NCBI RefSeq assembly: GCF_001613325.1
Contig: NZ_BDCD01000013.1
Span: 186,001-250,000 of the forward strand
Direction of reading: 5' to 3'
DNA from: Nocardia yamanashiensis NBRC 100130
GTDB taxonomy: Bacteria > Actinomycetota > Actinomycetes > Mycobacteriales > Mycobacteriaceae
Length of the DNA stretch: 64,000 bases
Within the stretch, counting starts at the first letter, position 1; each line of letters starts with the position of its first letter. The position numbers were made by a program, and so were the translations under genes. Below are positions 1-9,524 of this stretch, one piece after another. The notes under the pieces were generated by a model. The model was not told where the DNA came from, made no database searches, and was given only the letters and a program-made list of their open reading frames with translations.

Positions 1-16
1 ATCCTTCCGCGAACGA

Positions 17-91
17 TTGCAAGAGCGCTTTACGTGCACTCACAATAGTTGCAGGCGCGGGTTAATTGCAAGCGCTGGCTATTGCGAGCGA
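17..91 (+). promoter_or_regulatory. Four direct repeats upstream of marR
   Basis: Four copies of a decamer close to TTGCAAGCGC start at 17, 49, 66 and 82 (TTGCAAGAGC, TTGCAGGCGC, TTGCAAGCGC, TTGCGAGCGA). The last three are about one and a half helical turns apart. They lie just upstream of the MarR gene. By position they could be operator half-sites for that regulator. That function is inferred; the repeats are seen. Confidence 0.45.
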
Positions 92-133
92 GTGGTATTC
101 TGGTGCCAGCCGCCCTGACCAGAGGAAACGCCG

Positions 134-592
134 ATGACTGCCACCGATCCCGCCATGACCGCCCTGGCCCAGGGCTGGAGCGCGCTCGCCCTGCTGCACG
201 GGCGGATCGAATCGCATATCGAACGCGCTCTGGAAGCCGGCCACGACCTCAGCGTCCGCGAATACTCCCTGCTCGACGTACTCTCCCGCCAGCACGACGG
301 CGACGGCGGCATGCTCAACATGAAGCAGGTGGCCGACGCCATCGTCCTCTCCCAATCCGCCACCACCCGCCTGGTGACCCGCCTCGAAGACCGCGGCCTC
401 TGCGAGCGCTACCTCTGCCCCCACGACCGCCGCGGCATCTACACCAAGGTCACTGATTCCGGCCACGCCCTCCTCGAAGCCGCCCGCCCCACCAACGACA
501 CCGCCCTCCGCGAAGCCCTGGACGCCGCCGCCCAGAACCCCGAACTCGCCCCCCTGGTCCGCGTAGTCGAATCCGCCACCGTCCCAGCCTGA
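134..592 (+). CDS. MarR-family transcriptional regulator
   Basis: A 152-residue winged-helix regulator of MarR type and normal family length. It has a helical N-terminal dimerisation region (about 1-35), a DNA-recognition segment around residues 60-90 (MKQVADAIVLSQSATTRLV, then a helix leading to LEDRGL), and a wing with the family's D-R-R-G signature (HDRRGIYTKVT, about residues 97-107). MarR proteins usually repress nearby genes and release DNA on binding a small ligand or after oxidation. The VOC-fold gene follows after 18 bp in the same direction, so the two are probably co-transcribed and that protein may belong to the response. ATG at 134 begins the conserved region. The effector is unknown. 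Confidence 0.88.
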   Translation: MTATDPAMTALAQGWSALALLHGRIESHIERALEAGHDLSVREYSLLDVLSRQHDGDGGMLNMKQVADAIVLSQSATTRLVTRLEDRGLCERYLCPHDRRGIYTKVTDSGHALLEAARPTNDTALREALDAAAQNPELAPLVRVVESATVPA

Positions 593-610
593 TTCCCCTA
601 GGTTCCGCTC

Positions 611-1006
611 ATGCCCCTAGGACACCTCGGCATCAACGTCAGCGACCTCACCGCCGCCCGCGCCTACTACGACGACCTCATGCCCCTGCTCGACTACGAA
701 CCCCTGCTCGCCGACGCCACCCAATTCGCCTACTGGCCCGCCGCCCGCAAAATCGGCACCTACGTGTTCTTCTACCCCGCGAAAACCCCCGGCTACTCCC
801 GCTCCCTGCCAGGACTCCAGCACCTGGCCTTCATGGTCCCCACCCACGCGGCGGTAAACGCCGTCCACGACTGGGCGCAGCACCGAGGCGACGAAATCCT
901 GCACCCACCACAGGAATTCCCCCAATACCCGCCGCCCTACTACGCCACCTTCTGGACCGGCTTCGACGGCATCATGCTGGAAGCCGTCTGCCACAAACCG
1001 GCGTGA
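611..1006 (+). CDS. VOC-superfamily protein (glyoxalase/bleomycin-resistance-like)
   Basis: A 131-residue single-domain vicinal-oxygen-chelate protein. It begins GHLGINVSDLTAARAYYDDL, a typical first beta-alpha unit with a potential metal-binding His at residue 5. A second His lies in LQHLAFMVP (about residue 74), and the chain ends in GIMLEAVCH with the usual Glu ligand. The family includes glyoxalases, ring-cleavage dioxygenases and drug-binding resistance proteins. The substrate cannot be told from sequence. It sits 18 bp after the MarR gene and is followed by a strong hairpin terminator, so the two genes form a short transcription unit, perhaps for detoxification. Confidence 0.85.
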   Translation: MPLGHLGINVSDLTAARAYYDDLMPLLDYEPLLADATQFAYWPAARKIGTYVFFYPAKTPGYSRSLPGLQHLAFMVPTHAAVNAVHDWAQHRGDEILHPPQEFPQYPPPYYATFWTGFDGIMLEAVCHKPA

Positions 1007-1025
1007 GGTCGCCCGGACGAAAAAC

Positions 1026-1055
1026 AGGCCCGCTTCCGGATGGGAAGCGGGCCTT
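1026..1055. terminator. Bidirectional hairpin terminator
   Basis: AGGCCCGCTTCC (1026-1037) pairs perfectly with GGAAGCGGGCCT (1043-1054) around a GGATG loop. It lies between the ends of the convergent VOC gene and the 1077-1667 gene, so it can serve both. The same arm sequence recurs at 2053-2080. Confidence 0.75.
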
Positions 1056-1076
1056 GGACTTACGAGGGATTGCCGG

Positions 1077-1667
1077 TCAGCAGTAGTAGCAGACGCCGTT
1101 GGCGGGGAGTTCGGTGAAGCATTCGGCGCACATGGCCTTGCGGACCTGTTCCGGCTTGATCTCGGCCGGGGCGGGGGCCGCGGGGGCCGACTGGATGCGG
1201 ATATTGCCGCCGGACTTGGGGATGAGCGGGGGGATGCCGGGGGGAACGTCGGTGGCGTAGGCCGAGTAGCAGGCCCAGCGGGCGTAGGCCGCGTGGATCT
1301 CCAGGTCCTCGGGGACGGGCAGGACGTTCAATTCCAGGACGTACTTGTAGCTTTCGGTGACCTTGTGATTCTGCTTGAGGCAGAGCGAGGTCAGCGGGGG
1401 TTCGCCGGCATTGTGGGCGCGGCGGGCCACCTTGCGCAGGATGGCGTCCATCCAGGTGCGGGTGGGGGCGTCGGTGCGGATGCCGGACATCTCCTGGATG
1501 CGGTCCGCAAGCTCGTTCACGGTGATGAAATGGCCATAGCCGGAAGCGGTTTCGACGAGCACCTCATGGGCGGCCAATGCCCACGAGATCGATGCGTCGC
1601 GGAAAGTGACCGCGGTGTGGTCGTCGGTCCGCCAGGCCCCAGATGTCATTGTCGCAGCATCCCTCAT
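1077..1667 (-). CDS. Protein of unknown function with Cys-rich C-terminus
   Basis: A 196-residue protein that I do not recognise. It lacks a signal peptide and membrane segments. The central region has helices with many charged residues (LADRIQEMSG; MDAILRKVARRAHNAG), which could suit a small DNA- or protein-binding domain. A Pro/Ala-rich linker (about 145-170) leads to a C-terminus with two Cys pairs, CAECFTE and CYYC at the very end, suggesting a zinc knuckle. ATG at 1667 is used here. ATG at 1649 (MTSGAW) is an equally good start, with a GAGGGA stretch upstream. The gene stands alone, converging on the VOC gene across a shared terminator. Confidence 0.7.
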   Translation of the reverse strand: MRDAATMTSGAWRTDDHTAVTFRDASISWALAAHEVLVETASGYGHFITVNELADRIQEMSGIRTDAPTRTWMDAILRKVARRAHNAGEPPLTSLCLKQNHKVTESYKYVLELNVLPVPEDLEIHAAYARWACYSAYATDVPPGIPPLIPKSGGNIRIQSAPAAPAPAEIKPEQVRKAMCAECFTELPANGVCYYC

Positions 1668-1810
1668 AGCCCATCAAAGATAGCGACTCGAAGCCTAATA
1701 CCAAAGTCAACGCGGTCTGTTTCGGATGTGATGAATCCTGGTGTGTCGCAGTAAAACTCTGGGATTTCGCGTCCCAGACGCCCGATGGCATGAGCAGGCC
1801 CACAAAGCAG

Positions 1811-1990
1811 GAACGGCCCGCCGCCCTGACGGGCAGCGGGCCGGATCGCGTAATGCGAAGCGGGTAGACCCGCAAGCACACCGCCCGAACAGCAAACGGG
1901 CCGAATCGCATCGCGGGAAGTGGTAAAGCCGCAGGCCCACGGCCCAAACGGCGAGCGGGCGGACCTCATCGCAGGTTGCGACGAACCCGG
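1811..1990. repeat. Degenerate ~60-bp tandem palindromic repeats
   Basis: Three imperfect copies of a roughly 60-bp unit begin near 1814, 1881 and 1940. Each carries GGCCCG or GCCCG, then AGCGGGCCGGATCGC or a variant, with weak internal dyad symmetry. The G/C arms resemble the hairpin stems at 1026-1055 and 2053-2080, as if terminator-like units had multiplied and decayed. No coding potential is seen between 1668 and 2114. Confidence 0.5.
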
Positions 1991-2006
1991 GCCAGAGCAG
2001 ACGGGA

Positions 2007-2080
2007 CCGCTTCCATCAAGGAAGCGGGCCGGTCCTGTGTTCCAAAAACACCGGCCCGCTTCCCGAAAGGGAAGCGGGCC
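2007..2080 (-). terminator. Double hairpin terminator of the S10 operon
   Basis: A perfect 12-bp stem, GGCCCGCTTCCC (2053-2064) with GGGAAGCGGGCC (2069-2080), closes on a GAAA loop. Reading leftwards it is followed by GGTGTTTTTGGA, a short T-run. A second related hairpin (CCGCTTCC 2007-2014 with GGAAGCGG 2020-2027) lies further downstream. Together they lie about 35 bp after rpsQ, as expected for a strong intrinsic terminator. Confidence 0.85.
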
Positions 2081-2114
2081 GAATGTATTTGCGACCGTCG
2101 AGTCGTGGAGAGGC

Positions 2115-2411
2115 TTACTTGGCCTTCTCCAGGACCTCGACCAGACGCCACCGCTTGGTGGCGGACAGCGGACGGGTCTCCATCAGCTGCACGCGGTCGC
2201 CGATGCCGGCGATCTCGTTCTCGTCGTGGGCCTTCACCTTCGAGGTGGTGCGGATGATCTTGCCGTAAAGCTTGTGCTTCACGCGATCTTCCAGCTCGAC
2301 CACGATGGTCTTGGTCATCTTGTCGGAGACGACGTAGCCGATGCGCACCTTGCGCTGGCCCCGCTCCTCCTGCTTGGCCGGCGTCTTGGCCGGGCCCTTG
2401 GCGTCACTCAT
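2115..2411 (-). CDS. rpsQ: 30S ribosomal protein S17
   Basis: A 98-residue S17 of the small subunit, a primary 16S rRNA-binding OB-fold protein. The core [20 protein letters not shown] and the later [18 protein letters not shown] are diagnostic. An approximately 20-residue Ala/Lys/Pro-rich N-terminal extension is normal for mycolic-acid actinomycetes. The start overlaps the rpmC stop (ATGA-type), indicating translational coupling. It is the last gene of the S10 operon and is followed by a strong double hairpin. The spc operon (rplN onward) does not follow directly. Confidence 0.97.
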   Translation of the reverse strand: MSDAKGPAKTPAKQEERGQRKVRIGYVVSDKMTKTIVVELEDRVKHKLYGKIIRTTSKVKAHDENEIAGIGDRVQLMETRPLSATKRWRLVEVLEKAK

Positions 2412-2646
2412 GCCGCGTCTCCCTTGCCTTCAGGACCGGAGGCCAGGCCGAGCTCGCGCTCACGCATGACCGTGTAGATGCGCGCGATCTCGTGACGGAC
2501 CACGCGGAGGCGCCGGTTGTTCTGCAACTGGCCGGTCGCCATCTGGAAGCGCAGGTTGAACAGCTCTTCCTTGCTTTCGCGCAGTTTGGCCACGAGCGCG
2601 TCGTTGTCGAGCTCGCGGAGCTCTGCGGCCGGATTAGCGGTAGCCA

Positions 2647-2647
<1 letters not shown>
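2408..2647 (-). CDS. rpmC: 50S ribosomal protein L29
   Basis: A 79-residue L29, a two-helix protein near the exit tunnel of the large subunit that helps form the SRP and trigger-factor docking site. The signature [20 protein letters not shown] and the C-terminal [16 protein letters not shown] are clear. ATG at 2647 ([10 protein letters not shown]) is preferred over an upstream in-frame start at 2680. It gives the normal family N-terminus and a one-base overlap (TGATG) with the rplP stop. The C-terminus carries a short acidic/Gly tail and overlaps rpsQ. Confidence 0.96.
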
Positions 2648-3063
<416 letters not shown>

Positions 3064-3066
3064 AGG

Positions 3067-3870
<804 letters not shown>

Positions 3871-4269
3871 TTACTTTGCCCCTCCCTTCCGGCGGCTACG
3901 AGTGGCGCCGGCGGTGGGCACGCTCTCGACCTCGATGGTGATGTGGCTGGTGCGCTTGCGGATCCGGAACGCACGGCCCTGGGCACGCGGCTGGAAACGC
4001 TTCATGGTGGCGCCCTCGTCGACGAAAGCCGTCGAGATCACCAGGGTGGCCGGGTTGAGGCCGAGGTTGTTCTCGGCGTTGGCGGCCGCCGAGGCGACGA
4101 CCTTCGCAACCGGCTCGCTCGCGGCCTGCGGCGCGAACTTCAGGATGTTCAACGCGTCCTGGACGGAGCGGCCGCGGACCAGGTCCACGACACGGCGCGC
4201 CTTCATCGGCGTCACGCGAACGTGCTTGGCGGTCGCGCGCGCGGTCAGGTTCTGAGTTTCAGTGCTCAT
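3871..4269 (-). CDS. rplV: 50S ribosomal protein L22
   Basis: A 132-residue L22, which lines the nascent-peptide exit tunnel with its long beta hairpin. Its conserved start region ([20 protein letters not shown]) and the hairpin segment ([20 protein letters not shown], about 85-105) are clear. No insertion or deletion is visible in the tunnel loop where macrolide-resistance changes usually occur. The gene overlaps the rpsS stop by four bases and abuts rpsC. Confidence 0.97.
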   Translation of the reverse strand: MSTETQNLTARATAKHVRVTPMKARRVVDLVRGRSVQDALNILKFAPQAASEPVAKVVASAAANAENNLGLNPATLVISTAFVDEGATMKRFQPRAQGRAFRIRKRTSHITIEVESVPTAGATRSRRKGGAK

Positions 4270-4547
4270 CGCCGCTTGCTCTTCCGATCTTCCTTGACGT
4301 GGCTCTTGAACGTACGAGTCGGCGCGAACTCACCGAGCTTGTGTCCAACCATGTTCTCGGACACGAACACCGGCACGTGCTTGCGGCCGTCGTGGACCGA
4401 GAACGTGTGGCCGATGAAATCCGGGATGATGGTCGAACGACGCGACCAGGTCTTGATGACCTGCTTCGTGTTCTTCTCGTTCTGGACGTCCACCTTCTTG
4501 AGGAGGTGTTCGTCGACGAACGGGCCCTTCTTCAGGCTGCGTGGCAT
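4266..4547 (-). CDS. rpsS: 30S ribosomal protein S19
   Basis: A 93-residue S19 of the 30S head, contacting the A-site tRNA region and S13. It begins [19 protein letters not shown] and contains [20 protein letters not shown], both diagnostic. Length is standard. It follows rplB by about 14 bp, with GGAGG reading just before its ATG, and overlaps rplV by four bases. Confidence 0.97.
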   Translation of the reverse strand: MPRSLKKGPFVDEHLLKKVDVQNEKNTKQVIKTWSRRSTIIPDFIGHTFSVHDGRKHVPVFVSENMVGHKLGEFAPTRTFKSHVKEDRKSKRR

Positions 4548-4561
4548 GTCTAACCTCCTCC

Positions 4562-5392
<831 letters not shown>

Positions 5393-5425
5393 GAGTTCTT
5401 CTCTACTTTCTGAAGTCCCCGCCGC

Positions 5426-5731
5426 TTACGCGACCGGGCCTCCGAAGATCTCGATGGGCTTGCTGTCGGCCGAGATGGTCACGAGCGCGCGCTTGGTGCT
5501 CTTGCGCGTGCCGTAACCGAAGCGGGTCCGCTTGCGCTTGCCCTGACGGTTGGCGGTGTTGACGGAGGTCACCTTGACGCCGAAAACCTTCTCGACGGCA
5601 ATCTTGATCTGCGTCTTGTTCGAGTCCGGGTGCACGATGAAGGTGTAGGTGCCTTCTTCGATCAGTCCGTAGGACTTCTCGGAGATCACCGGCGCGAGCA
5701 GGATGTCGCGGGGGTCGGCGATGGTGGTCAC
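5426..5731 (-). CDS. rplW: 50S ribosomal protein L23
   Basis: A 101-residue L23, which lies at the exit-tunnel rim and docks trigger factor and SRP. The N-terminal [17 protein letters not shown] and C-terminal [20 protein letters not shown] match the family. The start is GTG at 5731 (VTTIADPRD), chosen because AGGAGG lies 7 nt upstream (5739-5744) and the four-base GTGA overlap with rplD is typical here. An in-frame extension to 5887 lies wholly within rplD and is not used. Confidence 0.95.
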   Translation of the reverse strand: MTTIADPRDILLAPVISEKSYGLIEEGTYTFIVHPDSNKTQIKIAVEKVFGVKVTSVNTANRQGKRKRTRFGYGTRKSTKRALVTISADSKPIEIFGGPVA

Positions 5732-6399
5732 TTGCTCTCCTCCTGTGCAGCTTCGGCAGGGCCGTGCACGAAGGCGTTGAGCGCCTCGACGCTGAAGATG
5801 ACCTCGTCGGCCTTCAGCACGTCGTAGGTGTTCAGCTGATCGGGAGCGATCGGGTGCACGTTCTGCAGGTTCGCCACGGACTTCCACGTGGTGACGTCCT
5901 CGCGGCCCACCACAACCAGGAGCTGCTTGCGGGTCGAAAGCTCAGCCAGGAAGCTCTTGGCGGCCTTGGTCGACGGGGTCTGACCCGAGACCAGTTCGGT
6001 GATGACGTGGATGCGCTCGTTGCGGGCGCGATCCGACAGGGCGCCACGCAGCGCGGCGACCTTCATCTTCTTGGGCAGGCGCTGGGTGTAGTCGCGCGGC
6101 TGCGGGCCGTGGACGGTGCCACCGCCGGCGAACTGCGGCGCACGGGTCGAACCCTGGCGCGCACGGCCGGTGCCCTTCTGGCGGTACGGCTTCTTGCCAC
6201 CGCCGCGGACCATGCCGCGGGTCTTGGTGGCGTGCGTGCCCTGGCGAGCCGCGGCCTGCTGGGCCACGACGACCTGGTGCATCAGCGCGATGTTCGCGGT
6301 CACGTCGAAGATCTCCGCGGGGAGCTCGACGGTGCCCTCGGTCTTGCCGCCGGCGGCCTTGACCGTGAGGGTCAGGTTGGTCTTGGTCTCGGTGCTCAT
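5728..6399 (-). CDS. rplD: 50S ribosomal protein L4
   Basis: A 223-residue L4. Its globular domain and its long loop ([20 protein letters not shown], about residues 65-85) line the exit tunnel opposite L22. In enteric bacteria L4 also represses its own operon. Whether that occurs in actinomycetes is unknown, and no leader hairpin of that type is evident upstream of rpsJ. It overlaps rplC by four bases and rplW by four bases. Confidence 0.97.
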   Translation of the reverse strand: MSTETKTNLTLTVKAAGGKTEGTVELPAEIFDVTANIALMHQVVVAQQAAARQGTHATKTRGMVRGGGKKPYRQKGTGRARQGSTRAPQFAGGGTVHGPQPRDYTQRLPKKMKVAALRGALSDRARNERIHVITELVSGQTPSTKAAKSFLAELSTRKQLLVVVGREDVTTWKSVANLQNVHPIAPDQLNTYDVLKADEVIFSVEALNAFVHGPAEAAQEESK

Positions 6400-7061
6400 G
6401 CCCGGGCACCACCCTTCACTGCACTCTTGACGATCACGACGCCGCCGGTGCGGCCCGGGATCGCGCCCTTGATCAGCAGCAGGCCGTTCTCGGCATCCAC
6501 CTTGTGGACCGAGAGGTTCTGCGTGGTGACGCGGTCGTTACCCATCCGGCCGGACATGCGCATGCCCTTGAACACGCGACCCGGGGTGGAGCAACCGCCG
6601 ATGGAACCCGGACGACGGTGCACGGCCTGCGCACCGTGCGAGGCGCCCTGGCCACGGAAGCCGTGGCGCTTCATGGTGCCCGCGAAGCCCTTGCCCTTGG
6701 AGGTGCCGGTCACGTCGACGTAGCTGCCCTCTTCGAAGGCGTCGGCGTTGATTTCCTGGCCGACCTCGAAGGCCGAGGCGTCAGCGACGCGGAGCTCGGC
6801 GATGTGGCGGCGAGGGGTGACACCGGCCTTGGAGAACTGGCCGGAGACCGGCTTGTTCACCTTGCGCGGGTCGATGGCGCCGAAGGCGACCTGGACGGCG
6901 GAGTAGCCGTCGCGCTCAACGGTGCGGATCTGGGTAACGACGTTCGGGCCCGCCTTGACGACGGTCACGGGAACGACGCGGTTCTTCTCGTCGAAGACCT
7001 GGGTCATGCCGAGCTTGGTGCCCAGGATGCCCGCGGCCGGACGGCTCTTGTTGTCAGTCAT
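6396..7061 (-). CDS. rplC: 50S ribosomal protein L3
   Basis: A 221-residue L3, one of the first proteins to bind 23S rRNA, reaching the peptidyl-transferase centre. Diagnostic segments are [14 protein letters not shown] at the start and [20 protein letters not shown] in the middle. ATG at 7061 ([11 protein letters not shown]) is preferred. It has GGGGA about 9 nt upstream and matches the usual mycolata N-terminus. A GTG at 7079 overlapping the rpsJ stop is the alternative and would add six residues. Confidence 0.95.
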   Translation of the reverse strand: MTDNKSRPAAGILGTKLGMTQVFDEKNRVVPVTVVKAGPNVVTQIRTVERDGYSAVQVAFGAIDPRKVNKPVSGQFSKAGVTPRRHIAELRVADASAFEVGQEINADAFEEGSYVDVTGTSKGKGFAGTMKRHGFRGQGASHGAQAVHRRPGSIGGCSTPGRVFKGMRMSGRMGNDRVTTQNLSVHKVDAENGLLLIKGAIPGRTGGVVIVKSAVKGGARA

Positions 7062-7075
7062 ATTCGAAGTCCCCG

Positions 7076-7381
7076 TCACTGAATGTTGACGTCGACGCTG
7101 GCCGGCAGGTCGATGCGCATGAGAGCGTCAACCGTCTTCGGCGTCGGGTCGAGGATGTCGATAAGCCGCTTGTGCGTGCGCATCTCGAAGTGCTCGCGCG
7201 AGTCCTTGTACTTGTGCGGCGAACGGATGACGCAGTAGATGTTCTTCTCGGTGGGCAACGGCACCGGGCCGACCACACGGGCGCCGGTACGGGTCACCGT
7301 CTCGACGATCTTGCGCGCAGACGCGTCGATCGCCTCATGGTCGTAGGCCTTGAGCCTGATGCGGATCTTCTGTCCCGCCAC
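7076..7381 (-). CDS. rpsJ: 30S ribosomal protein S10 (first gene of the S10 operon)
   Basis: A 101-residue S10, also the NusE partner of NusB in transcription antitermination. It contains the family signature [20 protein letters not shown] and the strongly conserved [19 protein letters not shown]. The start is GTG at 7381, with AAAGGAC about 10 nt upstream. The gene opens an eleven-gene operon in the universal S10 order, running leftwards to the terminator at 2053-2080. Its promoter must lie in 7382-7600. I could not single out convincing -10/-35 boxes there. Confidence 0.97.
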   Translation of the reverse strand: MAGQKIRIRLKAYDHEAIDASARKIVETVTRTGARVVGPVPLPTEKNIYCVIRSPHKYKDSREHFEMRTHKRLIDILDPTPKTVDALMRIDLPASVDVNIQ

Positions 7382-7822
7382 GCTGAGTGTCCTTTTCTCC
7401 GCTTACGTTGTGATCCAAGAGCTTTCACTCTCGAACCACCCTCATTTGCACAGCCCGAACACACGAAGACGCATCAGCCACAACACACACGACCGGCCCC
7501 TGGGGCCCGTCCATCGCCGCTGTTCATCTGTCATGGTTCATCCGGTCCACGCGGTCGGGCGTGTCGCTCCGCCGCACATTCCTCAGCCCTGAGCAAATCT
7601 CATACGAGCCTCGGAACAGTGTCCCGGACGCACCCACACCGCTTTCAGGCGGGGTGCAAAATTCGGTCTTGCTTGCCTGTCACCTGCGCTGATCCAACGG
7701 AAAAGACGCAACCCGGTGTGGGCAACCCGAATAGTATGCCTCGAGGTCCGGGGCGATCTCAAATCGCCCCCTCCCCCACTTCCATGGGTGATGGCGCTGG
7801 TCACACCATGTCCGAAATGTGA
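7382..7822. other. Non-coding leader/promoter region of the S10 operon
   Basis: About 440 bp without a convincing gene. It should hold the S10-operon promoter (minus strand). A perfect 8-bp inverted repeat, GGGGCGAT (7750-7757) with ATCGCCCC (7763-7770) and a 5-base loop, is the only clear structure. Its role is unknown. Confidence 0.5.
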
Positions 7823-7852
7823 AGGCCGGTGCGGAAAGTTCCGCACCGGCCT
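7823..7852. terminator. Perfect 14-bp hairpin
   Basis: AGGCCGGTGCGGAA (7823-7836) is the exact reverse complement of TTCCGCACCGGCCT (7839-7852), separated by two bases. It lies 18 bp past the stop of the secreted-protein gene on the minus strand and precedes a T-containing tract there. It is probably that gene's terminator. Confidence 0.7.
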
Positions 7853-7870
7853 GGGCCCGAAAGATTCGGA

Positions 7871-8245
7871 CTACACCAATTCGATGACCCGGAACGGCTG
7901 GCCGAAGTTCTGGGCGGGATCGATCCAGACGAGCGCGAACAGGCCGCCGCGCCCGGCGGCGTCGCGGATCACGTCACTGACCGGAAGGTACATCTCGTAG
8001 TCGGTGAACGGCTGGTGCGTCTCGCTGCTGAAGCGGAAGATCGCGCGATCGCCCACGATCCGGTCGAGCACGACCGGGATCGGCGAGTTGTTCAGCGCGA
8101 CGGTCTCGCCCTCATCAAGAGCGAACCCGGCGTAGACGCCGTTGCCCGGATTGATGATCGGCTGAATCGCCGAAGCGGAGCCGGCTCCGGCCACCGTCGC
8201 TCCGAGCGCGATGCCCAGCGCCGCGACCACGGTACGAATGCGCAT
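7871..8245 (-). CDS. Small secreted protein of unknown function
   Basis: A 124-residue protein with a signal peptide: MRIRTVVAALGIALG forms the basic and hydrophobic parts, and GAGSASA-IQ is a good signal peptidase I site near residue 27. The mature part of about 97 residues is unrecognised. It is rich in aromatic residues and Asp and probably all-beta (VYAGFALDEGETVALNN; FRFSSETHQPFTDYEMYL). ATG at 8245 is chosen because it starts the signal peptide and has GGGAG upstream; an in-frame start at 8323 would put 26 residues before it. A strong hairpin follows the gene. Confidence 0.7.
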   Translation of the reverse strand: MRIRTVVAALGIALGATVAGAGSASAIQPIINPGNGVYAGFALDEGETVALNNSPIPVVLDRIVGDRAIFRFSSETHQPFTDYEMYLPVSDVIRDAAGRGGLFALVWIDPAQNFGQPFRVIELV

Positions 8246-8416
8246 GATTTCGAGAACTCCCATCCCCAACCGACCGGTGAGATGGCGCCGGGACCAGCCG
8301 CGTCCCGCGACACGGCGGCTCAAGCTAGCAACGGTCCGGCGATTCCGGATCGGTCAGTGAATCGGTCATAGTTCACATTTCACCCGTGATTGGCGCGACC
8401 GCAACCTACCCAAGAA

Positions 8417-8432
8417 CTTACTCCGAAGTAAG
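8417..8432. promoter_or_regulatory. Inverted repeat, possible operator
   Basis: CTTACT (8417-8422) and AGTAAG (8427-8432) form perfect arms around CCGA, ending 9 bp before the ATG of the DUF4442 gene. The position overlaps the likely ribosome-binding and initiation region, as for a TetR-type operator. The cognate regulator is not identifiable. Confidence 0.4.
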
Positions 8433-8441
8433 ATACCGGAC

Positions 8442-8918
8442 ATGACCAAAGACACCGCCACCTACCGCGGCTGGAAGAAGCTCCCCGACAACCGCATCGG
8501 CCACACCCTTTTCTCGCTCGGCATGGTCGCGCGCGTCCCCTACTTCGGCACCGTGCTCCCCAGCGTCGTCCGCCTCGAACCCGGCCTCTGCGAGGTCACC
8601 GCCCCCAAATGGTTCGGCATCCACAACCACCTGGGCACCTTCCACGCCATCGCCGCCTGCAACCTGGCCGAGGTCGCCATGGGCATGCTCTCCGAAGCCA
8701 CCGTCCCCGGCACCCACCGCTGGATCCCCAAGGCCATGAACGTCCAATACCTCGCCAAGGCCAACTCCGGCCTCCGCGCGGTCGCCAAACTCCCCGAACT
8801 CCCCGACTTCGACAAGATCACCGAAGGCCAGGACCTCGTCGTCCCCGTCTCCATCTACGACAAGTCCGGCCTCGAAGTGGTCCACGCCGACATCACCACC
8901 TGGATCACCCCCAAGTAG
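8442..8918 (+). CDS. DUF4442 hotdog-fold protein (thioesterase-like)
   Basis: A 158-residue single-domain protein with the hotdog-fold layout of the DUF4442 group. A helix-turn containing KWFGIHNHLGTFHAIAACNL (about residues 50-70) corresponds to the central hotdog helix. This is followed by strands VQYLAKANSGLRAVAKL and VVPVSIYDKSGLEVVHADI. Family members resemble acyl-CoA thioesterases and bind acyl-thioesters, but activity is mostly unproven. His at about residues 56 and 58 and Asn 57 sit where catalytic residues occur. It stands alone, with a palindromic site immediately upstream. Confidence 0.75.
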   Translation: MTKDTATYRGWKKLPDNRIGHTLFSLGMVARVPYFGTVLPSVVRLEPGLCEVTAPKWFGIHNHLGTFHAIAACNLAEVAMGMLSEATVPGTHRWIPKAMNVQYLAKANSGLRAVAKLPELPDFDKITEGQDLVVPVSIYDKSGLEVVHADITTWITPK

Positions 8919-8960
8919 CGCCCCCGGCAAGTCCGCTGCCCCCAACGGACTTGCCGCGCC

Positions 8961-9509
8961 TCAACCCGCCGTGATCCGCGGCGGATCCGGGTCGATCGGT
9001 TCCAGCGCCGCCTCCGGGAAGCAGGGCGACATGCCGAGCATGCCCAACGACCCGTCTCCCTTGCCGGCATCGTTTATCCGGAGGCCGTACCCGTCCGGAG
9101 TCTTGACCGTGTACGACCACTGATCGGAATCGGTTGGCTGCCAACCCCTTTCGCGCCATACCGCAGCGATCCGATCGAAATATTCCCTGGTGGCGCCGGC
9201 CGGAACCCCCGCCACCCAGTAGGTGACCCGGGCGTAGTGCGGCCCCTCGGTCTGCACGTTGCCCTCCCAGCAAGGCGGCGTCACCGGATACGGATCGAAG
9301 GTAGCCAGATTCGGGTTGGCCGGAGTCTTGGACAATTCGATCCCCGGTGGCAGCCCGCGCAACGTGTCTGTCATCAGCTCGTGGATGCGCCGCTGCGCAC
9401 CGAGCGCCGTCAGTGACTCGTCCACATGAATTCCTTTCGATCCGCCCGATCCACAACCGGTGGCAGCGAGTGCGACCACGAGCAGGACGGCAACCCGAAG
9501 TCGAAGCAT
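8961..9509 (-). CDS. Lipoprotein of unknown function
   Basis: A 182-residue lipoprotein. The N-terminal RLRVAVLLVVALAATGC carries a lipobox (LAATGC), so Cys19 should be acylated and the protein anchored outside the membrane. The mature part has three further Cys residues and a region (YWVAGVPAGATREYFDRIAAV) with alpha/beta character. It is the last gene of a tight four-gene unit (12068 to 8961), 15 bp after a DUF1023 hydrolase. By analogy with other effector loci it might be an immunity or anchoring partner; that is inference only. Confidence 0.75.
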   Translation of the reverse strand: MLRLRVAVLLVVALAATGCGSGGSKGIHVDESLTALGAQRRIHELMTDTLRGLPPGIELSKTPANPNLATFDPYPVTPPCWEGNVQTEGPHYARVTYWVAGVPAGATREYFDRIAAVWRERGWQPTDSDQWSYTVKTPDGYGLRINDAGKGDGSLGMLGMSPCFPEAALEPIDPDPPRITAG

Positions 9510-9524
9510 GGTTCCGAAGTCCTT

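Noticed and set aside
7382..7870. Small genes in the S10-operon leader, for example on the minus strand 7583-7846
   Set aside because: Codon use and composition do not match neighbours, no ribosome-binding site or domain is evident, and one frame runs through the hairpin at 7823-7852.
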